64,000 bases of DNA from Cyanidiococcus yangmingshanensis (GCA_013995675.1 VWRR01000008.1:62001-126000); one strand, 5' to 3'. Numbered from the stretch's first letter, positions 49,185 through 60,214 are shown. Made by a program: numbers and translations. Notes: generated by a model from the letters alone, not told the origin.

Positions 49185-50090
49185 ATGTCTGTATTCAGGC
49201 GTGTTCTTTACCAACTGGGATACTTGGCCAGGGAGACTGGCCAAGCGCTCGAGCGAGCAGGCTGCTTTCTGCAGGGCAACTTTGCGTATCGGGAAGCGTT
49301 GTACCTGTCTCGTCACCGACAGATTATGAACCTAGTGGATCAAAAGCCGATTATATCACCTCAAGTTCAGTTTATTGCGCCAAACGCTACGATTGTCGGA
49401 GACGTAGCGATTGGGGCGTTGAGCTCTGTCTGGTACGGGGCCGTGATTCGTGGTGACGTGAACAAAGTCGTTATCGGCGAGCGGACAAACGTTCAGGACC
49501 GGGCGGTCATCCACGTGGCGTCTGGAGGTGGCACGCCAGAGAAAGCAAGACCGACGTTTTTGGGAAATGATGTAACGATCGGCCACGGAGCTATTTTGCA
49601 CGCCTGCGCTGTGGAGGACCAAGCCGTGATCGGGATGGGTTCTGTCGTCCTCGACGGCAGCCGCGTAGAGCATGGTGCCGTGCTCGGTGCAGGAAGTGTC
49701 TTAACACCAGGGTCCGTGGTACCCGCTGGCCAGCTGTGGCTAGGGTCGCCGGCTCGGTTCGTTCGGGCAGTGACCGCAGAGGAGCAGCAGCAGTTCGCGG
49801 CACAGTGTAACCAGTACGTAGAGCTAGCGAAAATGCATGCGGTTGAATGTGGAAAGACACCGGCTCAGTTAGACGCCGAGCATGTTGCTGCGCTGCTCTG
49901 GGAGGAGCGCAGCGAAGACTACATGAGCAGCCTGGGTCTCCTCGGAAAGGAAGAGCTTGTGATGGCTGCGCAGAAGGCCTACCTGGACTATGAACGACAA
50001 CTGGCGGCATCGGGCGCACCTCCAAGCAAATCATCCGAAAAAATCACCGCAAACTCGAGCAATCAGCAGGAGATATCGGCACAGCGGTAG
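49185..50090 (+). CDS. gamma-class carbonic anhydrase, mitochondrial complex I type
   Basis: From the ATG at 49185, 301 residues (a GTG 24 bases upstream is in frame). A left-handed beta-helix with hexapeptide repeats: FIAPNATIVGDVAIGALSSV, WYGAVIRGDVNKVVIGERTN, VQDRAVIHVA, TFLGNDVTIGHGAILHACAV and GMGSVVLDGSRVEHGAVLGA. The three zinc-binding histidine positions are present (VIHVA, TIGHGA, ILHAC). The N-terminal VLYQLGYLARETGQALERAG is the family leader found in plant and algal gamma-CA subunits of complex I, where they form the matrix-facing carbonic anhydrase domain. Presence of all three histidines suggests an active-type rather than CAL-type subunit. Confidence 0.93.
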   Translation: MSVFRRVLYQLGYLARETGQALERAGCFLQGNFAYREALYLSRHRQIMNLVDQKPIISPQVQFIAPNATIVGDVAIGALSSVWYGAVIRGDVNKVVIGERTNVQDRAVIHVASGGGTPEKARPTFLGNDVTIGHGAILHACAVEDQAVIGMGSVVLDGSRVEHGAVLGAGSVLTPGSVVPAGQLWLGSPARFVRAVTAEEQQQFAAQCNQYVELAKMHAVECGKTPAQLDAEHVAALLWEERSEDYMSSLGLLGKEELVMAAQKAYLDYERQLAASGAPPSKSSEKITANSSNQQEISAQR

Positions 50091-50241
50091 ACGATAGGGT
50101 TTCTCTCTATCTGAAACGGCACCTTTCCCCGAAATGAAAGCATTCAGTGTCCACCTGCCGCTCAAAGATGCACACCTGAATAGACGGAAAATAACGGAAT
50201 CATGGAGAAAACGCTACTGGTTGTAACGAGATACGCAGCCG

Positions 50242-50811
50242 CTAGCATTTGACGACGACTAGGCGATCATGTTGTGCTTGTCTACGACTTGAGGCGGATT
50301 TTGAGTACCTCGTCTGAACAGCCGCTACAAGAATATTGCTAGGCCTGACACGAACGGCCTCTTCCTGTCCTCTACCATAAACGCCTGCACGCAATAAAGT
50401 GTTGCTGACAAGCACAAATGGAAGCGAGAGACTCGAGACAGCAACTGGAATCAGATTTTCCCAAAAGACGCTGACGAGCCGCAGCGCGATGACCGGCGGA
50501 CCTCGAGGAGCCAGCGGCTGGCGCCGTCGTGGCGGGGCATTCGAACACGCGCCAGTCCGTTTGGCCAAAAACTTGTGTTTTCTGAACTCAAGGAGCCTGC
50601 TCTCGGGGGCTTGGTGCTTTCTGAGTTTGGTCCAGTTTGTTAAAACGTCCCAAACATAGTTCCAGCGCCAGGGCAGCAGTGAAGGCTCTAAAGGCGGCTT
50701 CACGGAAAGGCCTCGCTCGAGAGGAGGTGCATCCCCCAGTGGCGTTCCAGTAGCGAGACCGCTCGACTGCGAGAGGGTATATTCGTTTGGAGCAAACGAA
50801 CAACAGGGCTA
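50242..50811 (-). CDS. hypothetical protein with no resolvable start codon
   Basis: On minus, a frame open from a TAG at about 50812 to the stop at 50242 encodes a protein-like sequence with FAPNEYTLSQSSGLATGTPL, GDAPPLERGLSVKPPLEPSL, LPWRWNYVWDVLTNWTKLRK, an Arg/Pro-rich part and an amphipathic VIALRLVSVFWENLIPVAVS helix. No ATG occurs in the first 120 codons. The frame just upstream of the TAG, from an ATG at about 50854 on minus, is in phase, so a start exon or a base error may lie there, overlapping the 5' end of the DEK gene on the other strand. No family recognised. Confidence 0.4.
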
Positions 50812-50842
50812 GGGGGATACAACTTCTCTACTTAGAAAACTT

Positions 50843-51931
50843 ATGACCATGTTTACCGTCGATCAGGAAGTTAATGTGCTTGAACCAGTACAAGGCGACA
50901 GTGTGGTTGAAGACTCTGGCTGCATGACCAAACTTGAGGGGAGAATCGACGAACGTGCACACGACCGCAACGTCGCCGCGGACCAAGCGACTTGGATAAG
51001 CCCCAAAGTACCGAGTACACCCCTTGAGTTCAGTGCGCCGTCAAGCAAAGGGCGTGAAGCGGCACCCAGTGGTCCACCGATTCCCCTGGGACAGATACCG
51101 AACGTGAACTTTCTCATCACGAACAAGTTTTCCGGGAAGGATGCGATTCTCAAGACCATACATACGTTGCTCTTCTGGCGACCTGGTACACATCTCAAAG
51201 TGAAACAAAGTCTGCGGCAATGGGCCGGCGTGCCTCCTGATGAGTCACCAGCAGTCGCTGCCGCTCGTCGCCAGCGTATGCAACAGCGACTTTTGCGTTT
51301 GAAAATGGAGGAACTGAAACAAGTCTGCACCGCACTGGATCTCCCCTTGACAGGAACAAAGGATGAGTTGGTGCAGCGGGTCGTGAGCTTCCTCGAGCAT
51401 CCCTTTATCTGGCCGGGGAGACGTGATCTCGTCGCAGCGGCAGATCGTCGACGCAAGCGACGCCGATCCAAAGCCAAACGGCAGAGAAAGCCGGAGAAAT
51501 CACAACGAAAGGGATCTGTTTCAAAAAGAGGTGTAGAGGAGTCGTCGGCTTCCTCAGCATCGACGTTCAGCTCAGCGGAGGATGATTCACGCTCGTCAGC
51601 GGAGTCTGATTTTGTGCCGCATTCGTCAACACCGGGGCGAGAACCACGACGAGTCGAGACCTCCTCCGCTGCAACGGCGTGTCTTCCGGCCTCAGAACAA
51701 GCTTCAGGGGAGGAATTGGTTGCACCACTGCGGCCAGAGATTGCACGTGCATTACGAATGTTGCTACAGAATGCAGGAGATCGTCTGAACACGCTGACAA
51801 TCAAGCAACTACGCGTCGAAGTAGCGGAGCGAGTGGGCGCACCAGTTGCGGATGAGGAAATGGTGGCGTTTCGGCAGATGGTGCGATCAGTTCTCCTATC
51901 AGCGATACAGAGACCATCATCGCGACAGTGA
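50843..51931 (+). CDS. DEK: DEK-like chromatin protein (SAP box plus DEK C-terminal domain)
   Basis: A 362-residue unbroken frame from the ATG at 50843; human DEK has 375. Residues ~85-130 carry the DEK N-terminal block (PLGQIPNVNFLITNKFSGKD, TLLFWRPGTHLKVKQSLRQW), followed by a SAP box (KMEELKQVCTALDLPLTGTK, DELVQRVVSFLEHPF), a Lys/Arg-rich then Ser-rich disordered linker, and a DEK_C domain at the end (LRPEIARALRMLLQNAGDRL, LTIKQLRVEVAERVGAPVAD). DEK binds structured DNA and histones, alters supercoiling and acts as histone chaperone in the nucleus. All three blocks are in the usual order. Confidence 0.9.
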   Translation: MTMFTVDQEVNVLEPVQGDSVVEDSGCMTKLEGRIDERAHDRNVAADQATWISPKVPSTPLEFSAPSSKGREAAPSGPPIPLGQIPNVNFLITNKFSGKDAILKTIHTLLFWRPGTHLKVKQSLRQWAGVPPDESPAVAAARRQRMQQRLLRLKMEELKQVCTALDLPLTGTKDELVQRVVSFLEHPFIWPGRRDLVAAADRRRKRRRSKAKRQRKPEKSQRKGSVSKRGVEESSASSASTFSSAEDDSRSSAESDFVPHSSTPGREPRRVETSSAATACLPASEQASGEELVAPLRPEIARALRMLLQNAGDRLNTLTIKQLRVEVAERVGAPVADEEMVAFRQMVRSVLLSAIQRPSSRQ

Positions 51932-52994
51932 CGAGTATACAGGATTCCGTCTGGGTTGTCGAGTGTTGACGGATGATCATGACAAGCGGAGCGCGCATGG
52001 AGGCCATGGTTGTCCCACGGATTGACGGAAGGGGCACGGGGACCCAGCCTTGGGGTTCAGCGACTCGAGGACCTATTTTCGCTCCTGCATTTGGGATCAG
52101 TCCAACGAGATATCGTTGAGTGCTGCTCGTGGGACAAGTCAGGGCCAGCGTGAATACTTCATGACGCTCATGGTGCGAAGGTCGCTGACGAATCAGCGAC
52201 ACGGCATGGTCAGCACGTCCACGCTAGATGTGTCATTCCCAAGTTTACGCGCTTTCGTACAAGGCAACGAGCGATTTGGCGTGTAAAGAAGCGCTACTAG
52301 ATACGCAACTTGTTTATCATTGGGTGCCGCAGTTAGCGGTACAGAAGAAGGGATCCGTCCGAAGGAAGTGAATCGTTTGCTCAGCTTGAAGCGCGCATTG
52401 TGGGGAAGCGGGAACCGCACAGCCCCGAAAGTACTCTTATGGTGCACCGTGATGCTGGCGCGATTGTCGCAAGGAGTGTAAATTCAGGCTTGCGCGAGAA
52501 TATCGCGAGGTTTCGAGGCCTCTGCCCAGCGTTTCGAGGGAGCGATCCAATAACGTGAGGACGCTGTTTTGGTGATTTTATTGAATGCACGCGCAGATTC
52601 GCTTTCTCATATGGCATGGACAACGTCCAAAGGAATCTCCGTTCGGTCCAGCGGTCCTCGGATTTTGGATGCTTTCCAGCACATTGTCCGAATTTCGTGA
52701 TACCGTTACTGGTTGTGAATGACGAGGTAGGGTTGCCAGGTCCGCCACGACCCGATGAAGAGGGTGAATGGATTTACGTCGATCTGTACATAGCGACTAT
52801 GCTGCGCGCGCTGTAATGTTTCGCTCGCCCAGTGCAACCTACCGACTGGATTCCATTCTTGCACACCTGTTTGTGGACAGAGCGGGTTGCATGCTCAAGC
52901 GTCTGCGCACGTCGCTACGGCATCTGCATTGACGCCGCAAAGGACGACGAGTCAATAGAGACGCACGTCGGCGCTGACGCGAGCGCAGCACCAG
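51932..52994. other. intergenic stretch
   Basis: About 1.06 kb between the convergent DEK and coiled-coil membrane protein genes. Short open frames only (largest 133 codons on minus overlapping the DEK end). No motifs or repeats seen. Confidence 0.4.
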
Positions 52995-54131
52995 TCACGA
53001 CGACCCTGCCGGGGGCTCCACACTCGGCTGCGACGACGCCGTACCGACGCGATCCTTCGCTGGTGCAGGCGTCGTCGCTGGGGGCGCAGTCGACACCAAC
53101 ACGGGCGGTGACGCTGGACGGTGTTGGCCAATGCCTCGCGGTCGCCGTTTGATCGCCCAGAGGAGTCTCGCCGTTCGGCCCAGCAGCAGGATGCAAGCGG
53201 TTCCGCTCAACATCACATAGCCCACGGCATGTTGCGCGCTGACGAGCGCCAGCGTCGTTTCCATCCCAGCGAGCACACTAAGCCATGCGTAGAAGAACAC
53301 CCAGCACTCTGTGAGCGTCTGTTCCTCATCCGGCCAAGATCTCGCGATCGCCACTGGCGACCGTTCCGTTCGCCGCGCAGCTGCTGAGCATTCTCCGAAA
53401 CGTATGAGCGACTCTGACGTGATCGTCTGGGTCGCTCTGGGAGCCGGCGCTGGTTTCGGGTGCGATCCATGCAACAGCATCAGCTTGATTTCGGCCTGCT
53501 CCTGGCGAAGCATCCGAGCGCGATCCTGGGCAGTTCGTAGCCGCTCCTGAACCAATGTCCATGACCGAGTCATCTCGTGTGCGCGCCGATCCGCCTCGGC
53601 AGCACGCGACTCGAGGCGCACACGGTAGCCGTCGAGGAGATGCTGCAGGTTCTCGCGGAGTTTGACCAGTTCGATAGCAACCAGGAGATCGATGTGATCA
53701 ATCGCCCGTGCTCGGGCCAGCTCTGTACGCAGTTGGGCCTCGAGCGAGTCCTGCACCTGTTGATGAACTTTGGCAAGGAGGTGTTCCGCGAAAGCCTCCG
53801 TTGACGCCGACATTTGGCCAGTCCAGTCCTCGAGACCGCGTCGAGTACGCTCCGCTTCGTGGTGTTCAGGGTCCGGTTCTGTCGCCGCCGCAACGAGGCC
53901 AGGGGCTGCGTTTGACTCGGTGCTTAGTCTCCGCGCGGCACGGCGGGCGAAGCGCTCAAACGTGCTCGGAGCAGTGCGCCAGTTGACGGACTCGACACCG
54001 TGTCGCCGACGACAAGCCGGCGTGATCGACACGAAACGACACGTCCTACCGCCAATCGGCCAGGCACGTCTGCAGGGTTCAGCGGTTAGGGACGCGCGTG
54101 GCCAGGCCGCAGTAACAGACGAGCCGAACAT
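52995..54131 (-). CDS. coiled-coil protein with two C-terminal membrane helices, probably mitochondrial
   Basis: A 378-residue unbroken frame from the ATG at 54131. The first ~70 residues are Arg/Ser/Ala-rich and poor in acids, as in mitochondrial or plastid targeting. Residues ~105-225 form a heptad-rich coiled coil (AFAEHLLAKVHQQVQDSLEA, QLRTELARARAIDHIDLLVA). Two hydrophobic helices follow (VFFYAWLSVLAGMETTLALV and VGYVMLSGTACILLLGRTAR), then a Pro/Ala/Thr tail. The layout recalls SHE9/MDM33 or CCDC90-type inner-membrane proteins, but their signatures are not present, so no family is assigned. Confidence 0.55.
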   Translation of the reverse strand: MFGSSVTAAWPRASLTAEPCRRAWPIGGRTCRFVSITPACRRRHGVESVNWRTAPSTFERFARRAARRLSTESNAAPGLVAAATEPDPEHHEAERTRRGLEDWTGQMSASTEAFAEHLLAKVHQQVQDSLEAQLRTELARARAIDHIDLLVAIELVKLRENLQHLLDGYRVRLESRAAEADRRAHEMTRSWTLVQERLRTAQDRARMLRQEQAEIKLMLLHGSHPKPAPAPRATQTITSESLIRFGECSAAARRTERSPVAIARSWPDEEQTLTECWVFFYAWLSVLAGMETTLALVSAQHAVGYVMLSGTACILLLGRTARLLWAIKRRPRGIGQHRPASPPVLVSTAPPATTPAPAKDRVGTASSQPSVEPPAGSS

Positions 54132-55581
54132 GGAAAGGTGTTCGGCGCGAGCGTTCCTTTCAGGGTCGCCAACTCGAGACGTTGCGCGAGGGTACGCTTC
54201 CCAGCAGTTGCCAGCCGCCTGAACTATTGGACACCAGAAAACAACTGATGTCAGTGGTAGGGTCTCAGGTTCTCAGAGGAGCTCTTTTCCGAAAAACGTC
54301 CGAGCTTGTCGTGCTCCACAAGTCTTGTTTCCGAGTTGGCGCACAATCTCGGTACGCGCGCACGCGTTGGCGGCAGAATTTCCGGTGCGTTTGCATGCAC
54401 GCACGCACGCATCCATGCACGCATCCATGCACCCATCCATGCGGTGTACGTACGGCATGCATTTGGTGATGCGTGTGTAAGAGACGATCACGTTATTATC
54501 AGTTTTGGCGATGGATGCGCATTCGCGCGGTTTTGTTTCCGGTCTTGTCGATTCCACGCTAGGATGGACTTGTGCTGAACACTGGTGGAAATGGCTGCCA
54601 CCACGCTCTGGGCGTCTTTCGTTTCATTCGAAACGGACGACGAAGCAATCGATTTTGATCGAGCAACCTTCCGGCGCACAACGATGCAGTTCAGATCACA
54701 AGACGGGGCCCATGCACCCCAGGCCGTGGACGTCAGACACTCCAACGCGTCTCTAGGTCGACGTAGCCAGCGTACCTGATCCGGGCACAAGCTCGTGACG
54801 CACGCACGAGACACTCGTCATGCATCCGCACTGGTCTGGACGAGTCCTCCCTCGCCCAGCATACGCCCATATCGTGATCGATGCGAGCACTGCCTCAACA
54901 CGCCGGTAGTAGCGTGCCGACACGCGACGAGTCGAGTGGCCGAGTGCACTGCCCAGCATCCCAAACGCCAGCGAATCCCTGACCACGGATCATGAACGGT
55001 GTCGAGCAGGCGTCGCGCGTGCTTGTCCCATTCAGGCAGGATACTGTTTCCGGTCTCGTTCAGGATCGGAAGCGTCGCACGCGCATTCAAGGACCCGCTC
55101 GGTGCTATCCTGCTCGTCGCATGGGGATTTCGATCATCAGCACGCGCTCTGGGACGCACACCACCACCGTCCCCGTCCGGTGGACGCGAATCGGCAATCC
55201 GACGCGCGCGCGACCCCTCTGTCGCATCGATGTAGGCGCACGCGATGACATCGACGAGGCGACCCACGTGCACATGCATGCAGCCGCGCGTGCATGCATG
55301 TCGGGGGTGCAAATGCGTCGCGGGCCCGTGTTCGCTCGCGGCCCATGCATCGCGCACACGCATGCATGGCCCATGGGACGCGTTTCGTCGCCGTTACGGC
55401 CTGGTTGCCATTCTGTACGAGGCACTCCGGGCGGGGGACGCCATGTCTGGACTGCAGGCCTTGTCGTCGACGTCGTTATCGTCGAGCGGAGGCTTCGTTT
55501 CTGGGACGCAGCAGATCGGTTTCGGTACGCTCTTGTAGACGCAGTGGTGTCCTATGATGAGTTGTGGACACTGCTAGCGCT
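54132..55581. repeat. gene-poor stretch with GCATCCATGCAC-type short tandem repeats
   Basis: About 1.45 kb between divergent genes. From about 54394 to 54443 short units related to ATGCACGCATCC repeat in tandem. Between about 55262 and 55378 CATGCATG- and GTGCATGC-type words recur (alternating purine-pyrimidine). Several frames are open through the GC-rich right half but none shows a family motif. The GGCT-like gene promoter should be at the right end. Confidence 0.5.
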
Positions 55582-56853
55582 ATGGTTCCTGCGAAGCACG
55601 TCGCTGGCTCGAGCGACATTGTCTATAACTTTGCAATTGGTTCAAACGTGAACACTGATCGTTTGCGTTCGCGTGCGCGTTGGCTCGGTACCGGGGCCAG
55701 TATTGAGTACCTAAGCGCTGAGCCGGCGGTGTTGCGAGGCTATCGCGTGGTGTTCAACACGCCAGGGTTTCCGCCAGCCGAGCCAGCGTTCTGTTCGGTG
55801 CGTGCGTGCGAGTGTGGCGCTGGTGCGCGCTGCCCGAGTCAAGTGCACGGTGTGCTCTACGCATTTGATCGCGCCTCCTATGAGCTGCTCTGGGTGACAG
55901 AGGGCGGCCTTGGTGGACGCGAGGCAACCTCCAGTTATGTGGAGCGACCGGTGCTGGTAGAGACCTATGCACAACCGGGCGTGCAGCGGGAGGCATTGAT
56001 TTTCGAGACGCGCCCCAATCGGACCGTCGAGCGTTGGTATCGAGACTGGTTGCGGAGCGGCTCTTACAGGCGTCGTTGGCTAGCGAGTGAATTCAGCTGT
56101 GTGTCAACGAGTGCGATGCATGTGTTGGAGCGTGAGCTGGCCGCGCAGCGCTCAGTGTCGACGAGGGCTCGCATCAAGGCTCTTCCAGCGCGCGCTGTCG
56201 ATGGCTCTAAATCGCCGCCGCTTTGGTACGCGCAGCATGCTCATGTGTTGGAAACGATAGAGGCGCTGCCGGAAGACCATCCGGATCGACTTGCGCTAGA
56301 ACTAGAGCGCGTACTGATTCGCCCGTCGATGCGGTACCTGGGCCTCATTCGTGACGGCGCGATGCACTCGGGTCTCGACGCCGACTATCGGCAATTGCTT
56401 GAGACCTACATGGTGCACTGGCGTGTTTCATGTCCGTGTGCGGGGCGACCACAACCGCTACAAGCCTGGATCACGGCGTTTGTGAATATGTCTACACCGG
56501 GGTTTTTCCGCTTGATGTGGTGGGCGCACACGATGCATCGAGGTCATCTGCTGCGACTCCTGCATGGAATTTGGGACCGCCTTTTTCGACGAGTGCTGTC
56601 TTTTTTGGCGATGGAGCGAGAGCTGCACGCGATACGGCTCGCACAACGCGCTCGCACTGGAGTGCCAACGTTGCAGCGACTCTTACACTGGGGAATGGTT
56701 TGGCTCTGTAGTTTCGCGATCCTGTTCTGGGCGGCGCCGGCAGCGTTCATGGGCCTCCTGTCGGGTACTGGCAATTTCTTTCACGTGCGCTCATCAGCGT
56801 CGCGGTCTTGCGCCAGTCCAGCGGGCCGTAGGCAAATGCATGTCGCGAATTGA
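55582..56853 (+). CDS. gamma-glutamylcyclotransferase-like protein with C-terminal membrane segment
   Basis: From the ATG at 55582 (a GTG 18 bases upstream is in frame), 423 residues. The N-terminal ~150 residues show the GGCT fold: YNFAIGSNVNTDRLRSRARW (the YxxYGSN substrate loop), PAVLRGYRVVFNTPGFPPAE, VHGVLYAFDRASYELLWVTE with a glutamate at the catalytic position, then GG. GGCT enzymes release 5-oxoproline from gamma-glutamyl peptides in glutathione turnover. The remaining ~250 residues are specific: helical, with a hydrophobic stretch (WGMVWLCSFAILFWAAPAAF) near the end that could anchor the protein. Whether the long C-terminal part is a domain of another family could not be told. Confidence 0.7.
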   Translation: MVPAKHVAGSSDIVYNFAIGSNVNTDRLRSRARWLGTGASIEYLSAEPAVLRGYRVVFNTPGFPPAEPAFCSVRACECGAGARCPSQVHGVLYAFDRASYELLWVTEGGLGGREATSSYVERPVLVETYAQPGVQREALIFETRPNRTVERWYRDWLRSGSYRRRWLASEFSCVSTSAMHVLERELAAQRSVSTRARIKALPARAVDGSKSPPLWYAQHAHVLETIEALPEDHPDRLALELERVLIRPSMRYLGLIRDGAMHSGLDADYRQLLETYMVHWRVSCPCAGRPQPLQAWITAFVNMSTPGFFRLMWWAHTMHRGHLLRLLHGIWDRLFRRVLSFLAMERELHAIRLAQRARTGVPTLQRLLHWGMVWLCSFAILFWAAPAAFMGLLSGTGNFFHVRSSASRSCASPAGRRQMHVAN

Positions 56854-58465
56854 TTGGATGGGCTGCCACGGTCGCGAGCAATTCTATAGAAGCATCATCT
56901 CCACGGAGAGTGCTCGGCGCGTTCAGAAACTGGCGAACAAGGCAATTGATTCTGGTGAGGCGGGCTCGCGTCATGACAGGCGGTCTGCGTTCAAGGGCAC
57001 GGTCCCGCTCTAGATCAATGATTGTTGACACTGTTATGGCAGTTTTCGATACTATGTTTGCTGCATGCGACGCTAAATACGCGAACACGTTAGGTCCTAA
57101 TCAACAACTGTCTTGAGCTTTGGATGCAGAAATTCGAAAGGCGCTTGAATCTACTGCATGGTGGTGAGAAGCGCTCGATCTGCCGCTTATTACAACGAAT
57201 CTCGATGTGCTTGATAATTTCTTGACAGCAAAATACTCTCTCGATTGGCTCAAGTTTGGATCTTTCCATGTACAGTGGACTCGGTCTCCTAGATGTATAT
57301 GCCTCGATCGTTGATCGCTTCATGCCGTGAGGGAACCCAGCCACCAGGCTGGGTGTTTCATCTCGACCGTGGCAGATGCCTTCGCAACGAATTGAATGTG
57401 AGGCTACCCGTCACCGAATGATTTCGCATGCCATTTGAGTGCGAAATGATTTGAACAGCGTTCGCACGATCCGCTCCCCTCTCTCCGCCTGACAAGTTAT
57501 TGAGTTGCTCCTTGGTTTCGAGGCGGTCTCGTCAGCCAAGCTGAAATGCTTCTCGGCCATATGTGCAGGTCCATACGTCGTCAAACTGGCCATGGCCTCA
57601 AAGACGAGCTTGCCCGTTCTAAGCGGCATTCTTAGTCGTTTTCGTCCCAGAGCGACCATCCTCGCGACAGGGCACGGTTTCTTTTAAAGATCATTGCGTA
57701 CATCAGTACAGATTTTCGGAGGACTCGGAGGCGACGTGAACGAGCGCGGCTACCCTGCTCGCAGCGACTCGAATGGTAACCATTGAGCGCCGACAGTCAC
57801 CGATCAGAGGCTCTCCATCCATATCCGCCAAGCTATTGACTTCCGACTGCCTCTAGAACAGTACTGAATCGGTGATTCGGAATACGAAAAAAAGGCAGTG
57901 ACCTCGAGAGAGCAAGAACGCAGCACACGTTGCGACCAACCATCGACATAAAGCGTAGGACAGGAACCTCGTAACCGAAGGTGCGAGTTGCCTTCGCCGA
58001 GACAGCACCCGAAAAGAGTCCCTATATCCGCGTTATATGGTACTCCTGCCGCCTAGACATTCCCCGACCAAGTATGCGCATGACACTCATGCGCCATGGC
58101 TGGGCGCTCGCGACCACTCAAAGGGCGCTACCCAGAATCAAGCTATAATTTCGGACTGATACAATCGTATCAGCATTGAGCCTCAACCTATTCTCTTTGG
58201 CTTTCTATATGGAGTATGATGTCGTATCCCCGGTGCATCATCTCGAGTCTGCGTTCTACCGGCCGATTTCGGCAATCGCATCGTAACACGGAGGCGCAGT
58301 GATCGTTCGTGACGGTTGCCTGGGCGCGGCACTCTCCACGTGAGAGCCTCGACCTGGGTCACGTCGGTGCGCTGAGGCGCTCTCGGACTGGCCCAACGTG
58401 GAACGTACGAGCGAGCAGGACATCCCGATACCGCAGAGTTGCTCAGCAGAGACTGGTTCGGCAGC
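56854..58465. other. long stretch without recognised gene
   Basis: About 1.6 kb between the GGCT-like and NDUFB3-like genes (both plus). Open frames are under 115 codons without motifs. Composition is closer to 50 % GC than the genes. No repeats or tRNA arms noticed. Confidence 0.4.
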
Positions 58466-58717
58466 ATGGTTTTCATGAAAAAGGGATATTACGCGTGGCG
58501 GCACCATCCGTTGCTGCAGCCCAAGTACAACTATCTTGGAGCGTTTCCTGGAATAGGGGCGGCTTCGGTGATTTTTTTGGGCTACCTCGGTCTCGAGAAG
58601 CTATGGGAACGCGCGGATAGCTCGTTTCTAAGATACCCGGAACGCGCTATGACAGCGTACCGGGAAGGGTATGCGCAAGGTCTGAGAGAACGCGTCGGAG
58701 CCAGGGTAGAGGACTGA
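58466..58717 (+). CDS. NDUFB3: mitochondrial complex I subunit NDUFB3 (B12)-like
   Basis: An 83-residue protein from the ATG at 58466 (another ATG at 58475). It reads GYYAWRHHPLLQPKYNYLGA, then FPGIGAASVIFLGYLGLEKL, a single membrane helix, then a charged tail. The W-x-x-HP...FPG-x-G followed by one helix is the pattern of plant and fungal NDUFB3/B12 accessory subunits at the distal part of the complex I membrane arm. The protein is short, so the call rests on this block plus length. The upstream part of the frame opens only on TTG. Confidence 0.55.
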   Translation: MVFMKKGYYAWRHHPLLQPKYNYLGAFPGIGAASVIFLGYLGLEKLWERADSSFLRYPERAMTAYREGYAQGLRERVGARVED

Positions 58718-59190
58718 TCGACGCCAGCCCGCCTGGGTGCAAGGTCTAGACGCAACAGACGCTCGCAGTCTGAACAAGTCGATCCCTGGAGTGCCTGCTT
58801 CTTTTCTAGAAGACACTGGCAAAAAGTCGGTTTCTTCGGACATTTCAGACGATTTCAATTGAGGTGTAAACGCTCCCAAGTTTGATACGAAAGCGCCGAT
58901 TGACTGGGTTAGAGCGCATTGCTGGTCGTTGGATGGACTTGGGAGCACGCGCAGTTTCGCCAGTGTTTCCGCCGTCGTAACGCAAGTTCAGAAAATGTCT
59001 TCGGTCTTTGTAAGCGCTGCGAAAAAAACTAGTCCGACAGCGTGCGACCAGTGCAATGAACGGGGATGTCGATTCGCTCTAGGGCTTGCGTTGAGAAACG
59101 CCCTTCTGCTTCTTTAACAGGAAAACACGGATAGGTAACGCCGTTTCTCAGTCAGGACACTCAAAAGAGTCACTGGTCGGAAGCAGCTCT
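58718..59190. other. intergenic stretch
   Basis: About 470 bases between two convergent genes. No open frame with motif. Nothing seen. Confidence 0.35.
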
Positions 59191-60214
59191 TTAGCCAGCG
59201 CGGAGATAGGGATCACGGTGAATGTCAAATCGAGGCAGCTCCTTGGGGTCAATAACGTACTGTTCCAGCTGGACCCAGGCGGCCTCCTCAGAGACGTTTG
59301 CGAATCGATACCAGGCATCACCGCGCCAAGTGATGAGCATGTTTTCTTCCAGGGGGAGCACAGCAGAGTCTGGCGGCACCTGCTGGTGCGCGGTCGGTTG
59401 CTTAACGCCACGCTGGCCTTGCACGAGCAGAAGATGCCCACCTACGTCAGTGTCTGTGGATGATGACGCCTCAGAAACAGGACTCCGGGGTAAATGAAGC
59501 ACAAGAACATCTGTCTGATGACTCACATAAACCAGAGAATCGACGTGGGGTTTGTGGTCGTTCATACTCGTCTCGGCCTCATCGATCGCGTTCAACACGA
59601 ATGCAGCATCACGAGCCGCGCTATCGTTCATCGCTCGAACATAGCGCACTCGGAAGACATTGGCTGCTAAATAACGACCCGTTGGCAGTTGGGCCGATGA
59701 AGTGGAACGCTTCTAATGCGCAGCGCAGGCTCTCCATGAAACGCCGTTTGGTTGCCTCGCCAGTCAACGTCTCGGCGCTTCTCCGCGGAGGCTTCGGAAC
59801 CGATTCTGAGTCAGCCTCTGGGAATAGAGCACCATCTCGAGCGATACGTTCCAGCTGGTCCCTCCGAAAGACGGCCGTGAACGGCCCCTCCTTACCAATA
59901 CATTGCCGCAACGCAGCGTATCGCTCTGTGCGCAGCGCAGGCCTCTGTACTTGGTACAAGCGTTGATCGGACGTGCACGTGACCCGCACATTATTGCTCG
60001 AGAAAGGTGTGACAGTGATGCGATATGCCACCACAAACATCGCACACACGATCAATATTCGCACCAGGAGAAGACTGGGCGAAACACGCGCCCCCGTCTG
60101 AACAGGCCGGCCACCTAGCGTCCCAGCGGCAGATGGTGCACTCGTTTCGGAGTGAGCAGCTCCTGTCGCACCGAGTGCGGATCGCCGAGCCCTCACCAAA
60201 CGATGCTCATCCAT
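59191..60214 (-). CDS. hypothetical single-pass membrane protein, frame shifted once
   Basis: The ATG at 60214 opens an Ala/Arg/Ser-rich N-terminus, then one membrane helix (LLLVRILIVCAMFVVAYRIT, about residues 48-67) and a folded-looking part. At about 59675 the frame moves +1: ALEAFHFIGPTANG in the first frame continues as GRYLAANVFRVRYVRAMNDS in the second, which runs through AAFVLNAIDEAETSMND and ENMLITWRGDAWYRFANVSE to the stop at 59191. The span is 3n+1 bases, about 340 residues. I do not recognise the family. Topology suggests a type II protein with its bulk in the ER/Golgi lumen or an organelle. Confidence 0.55.
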
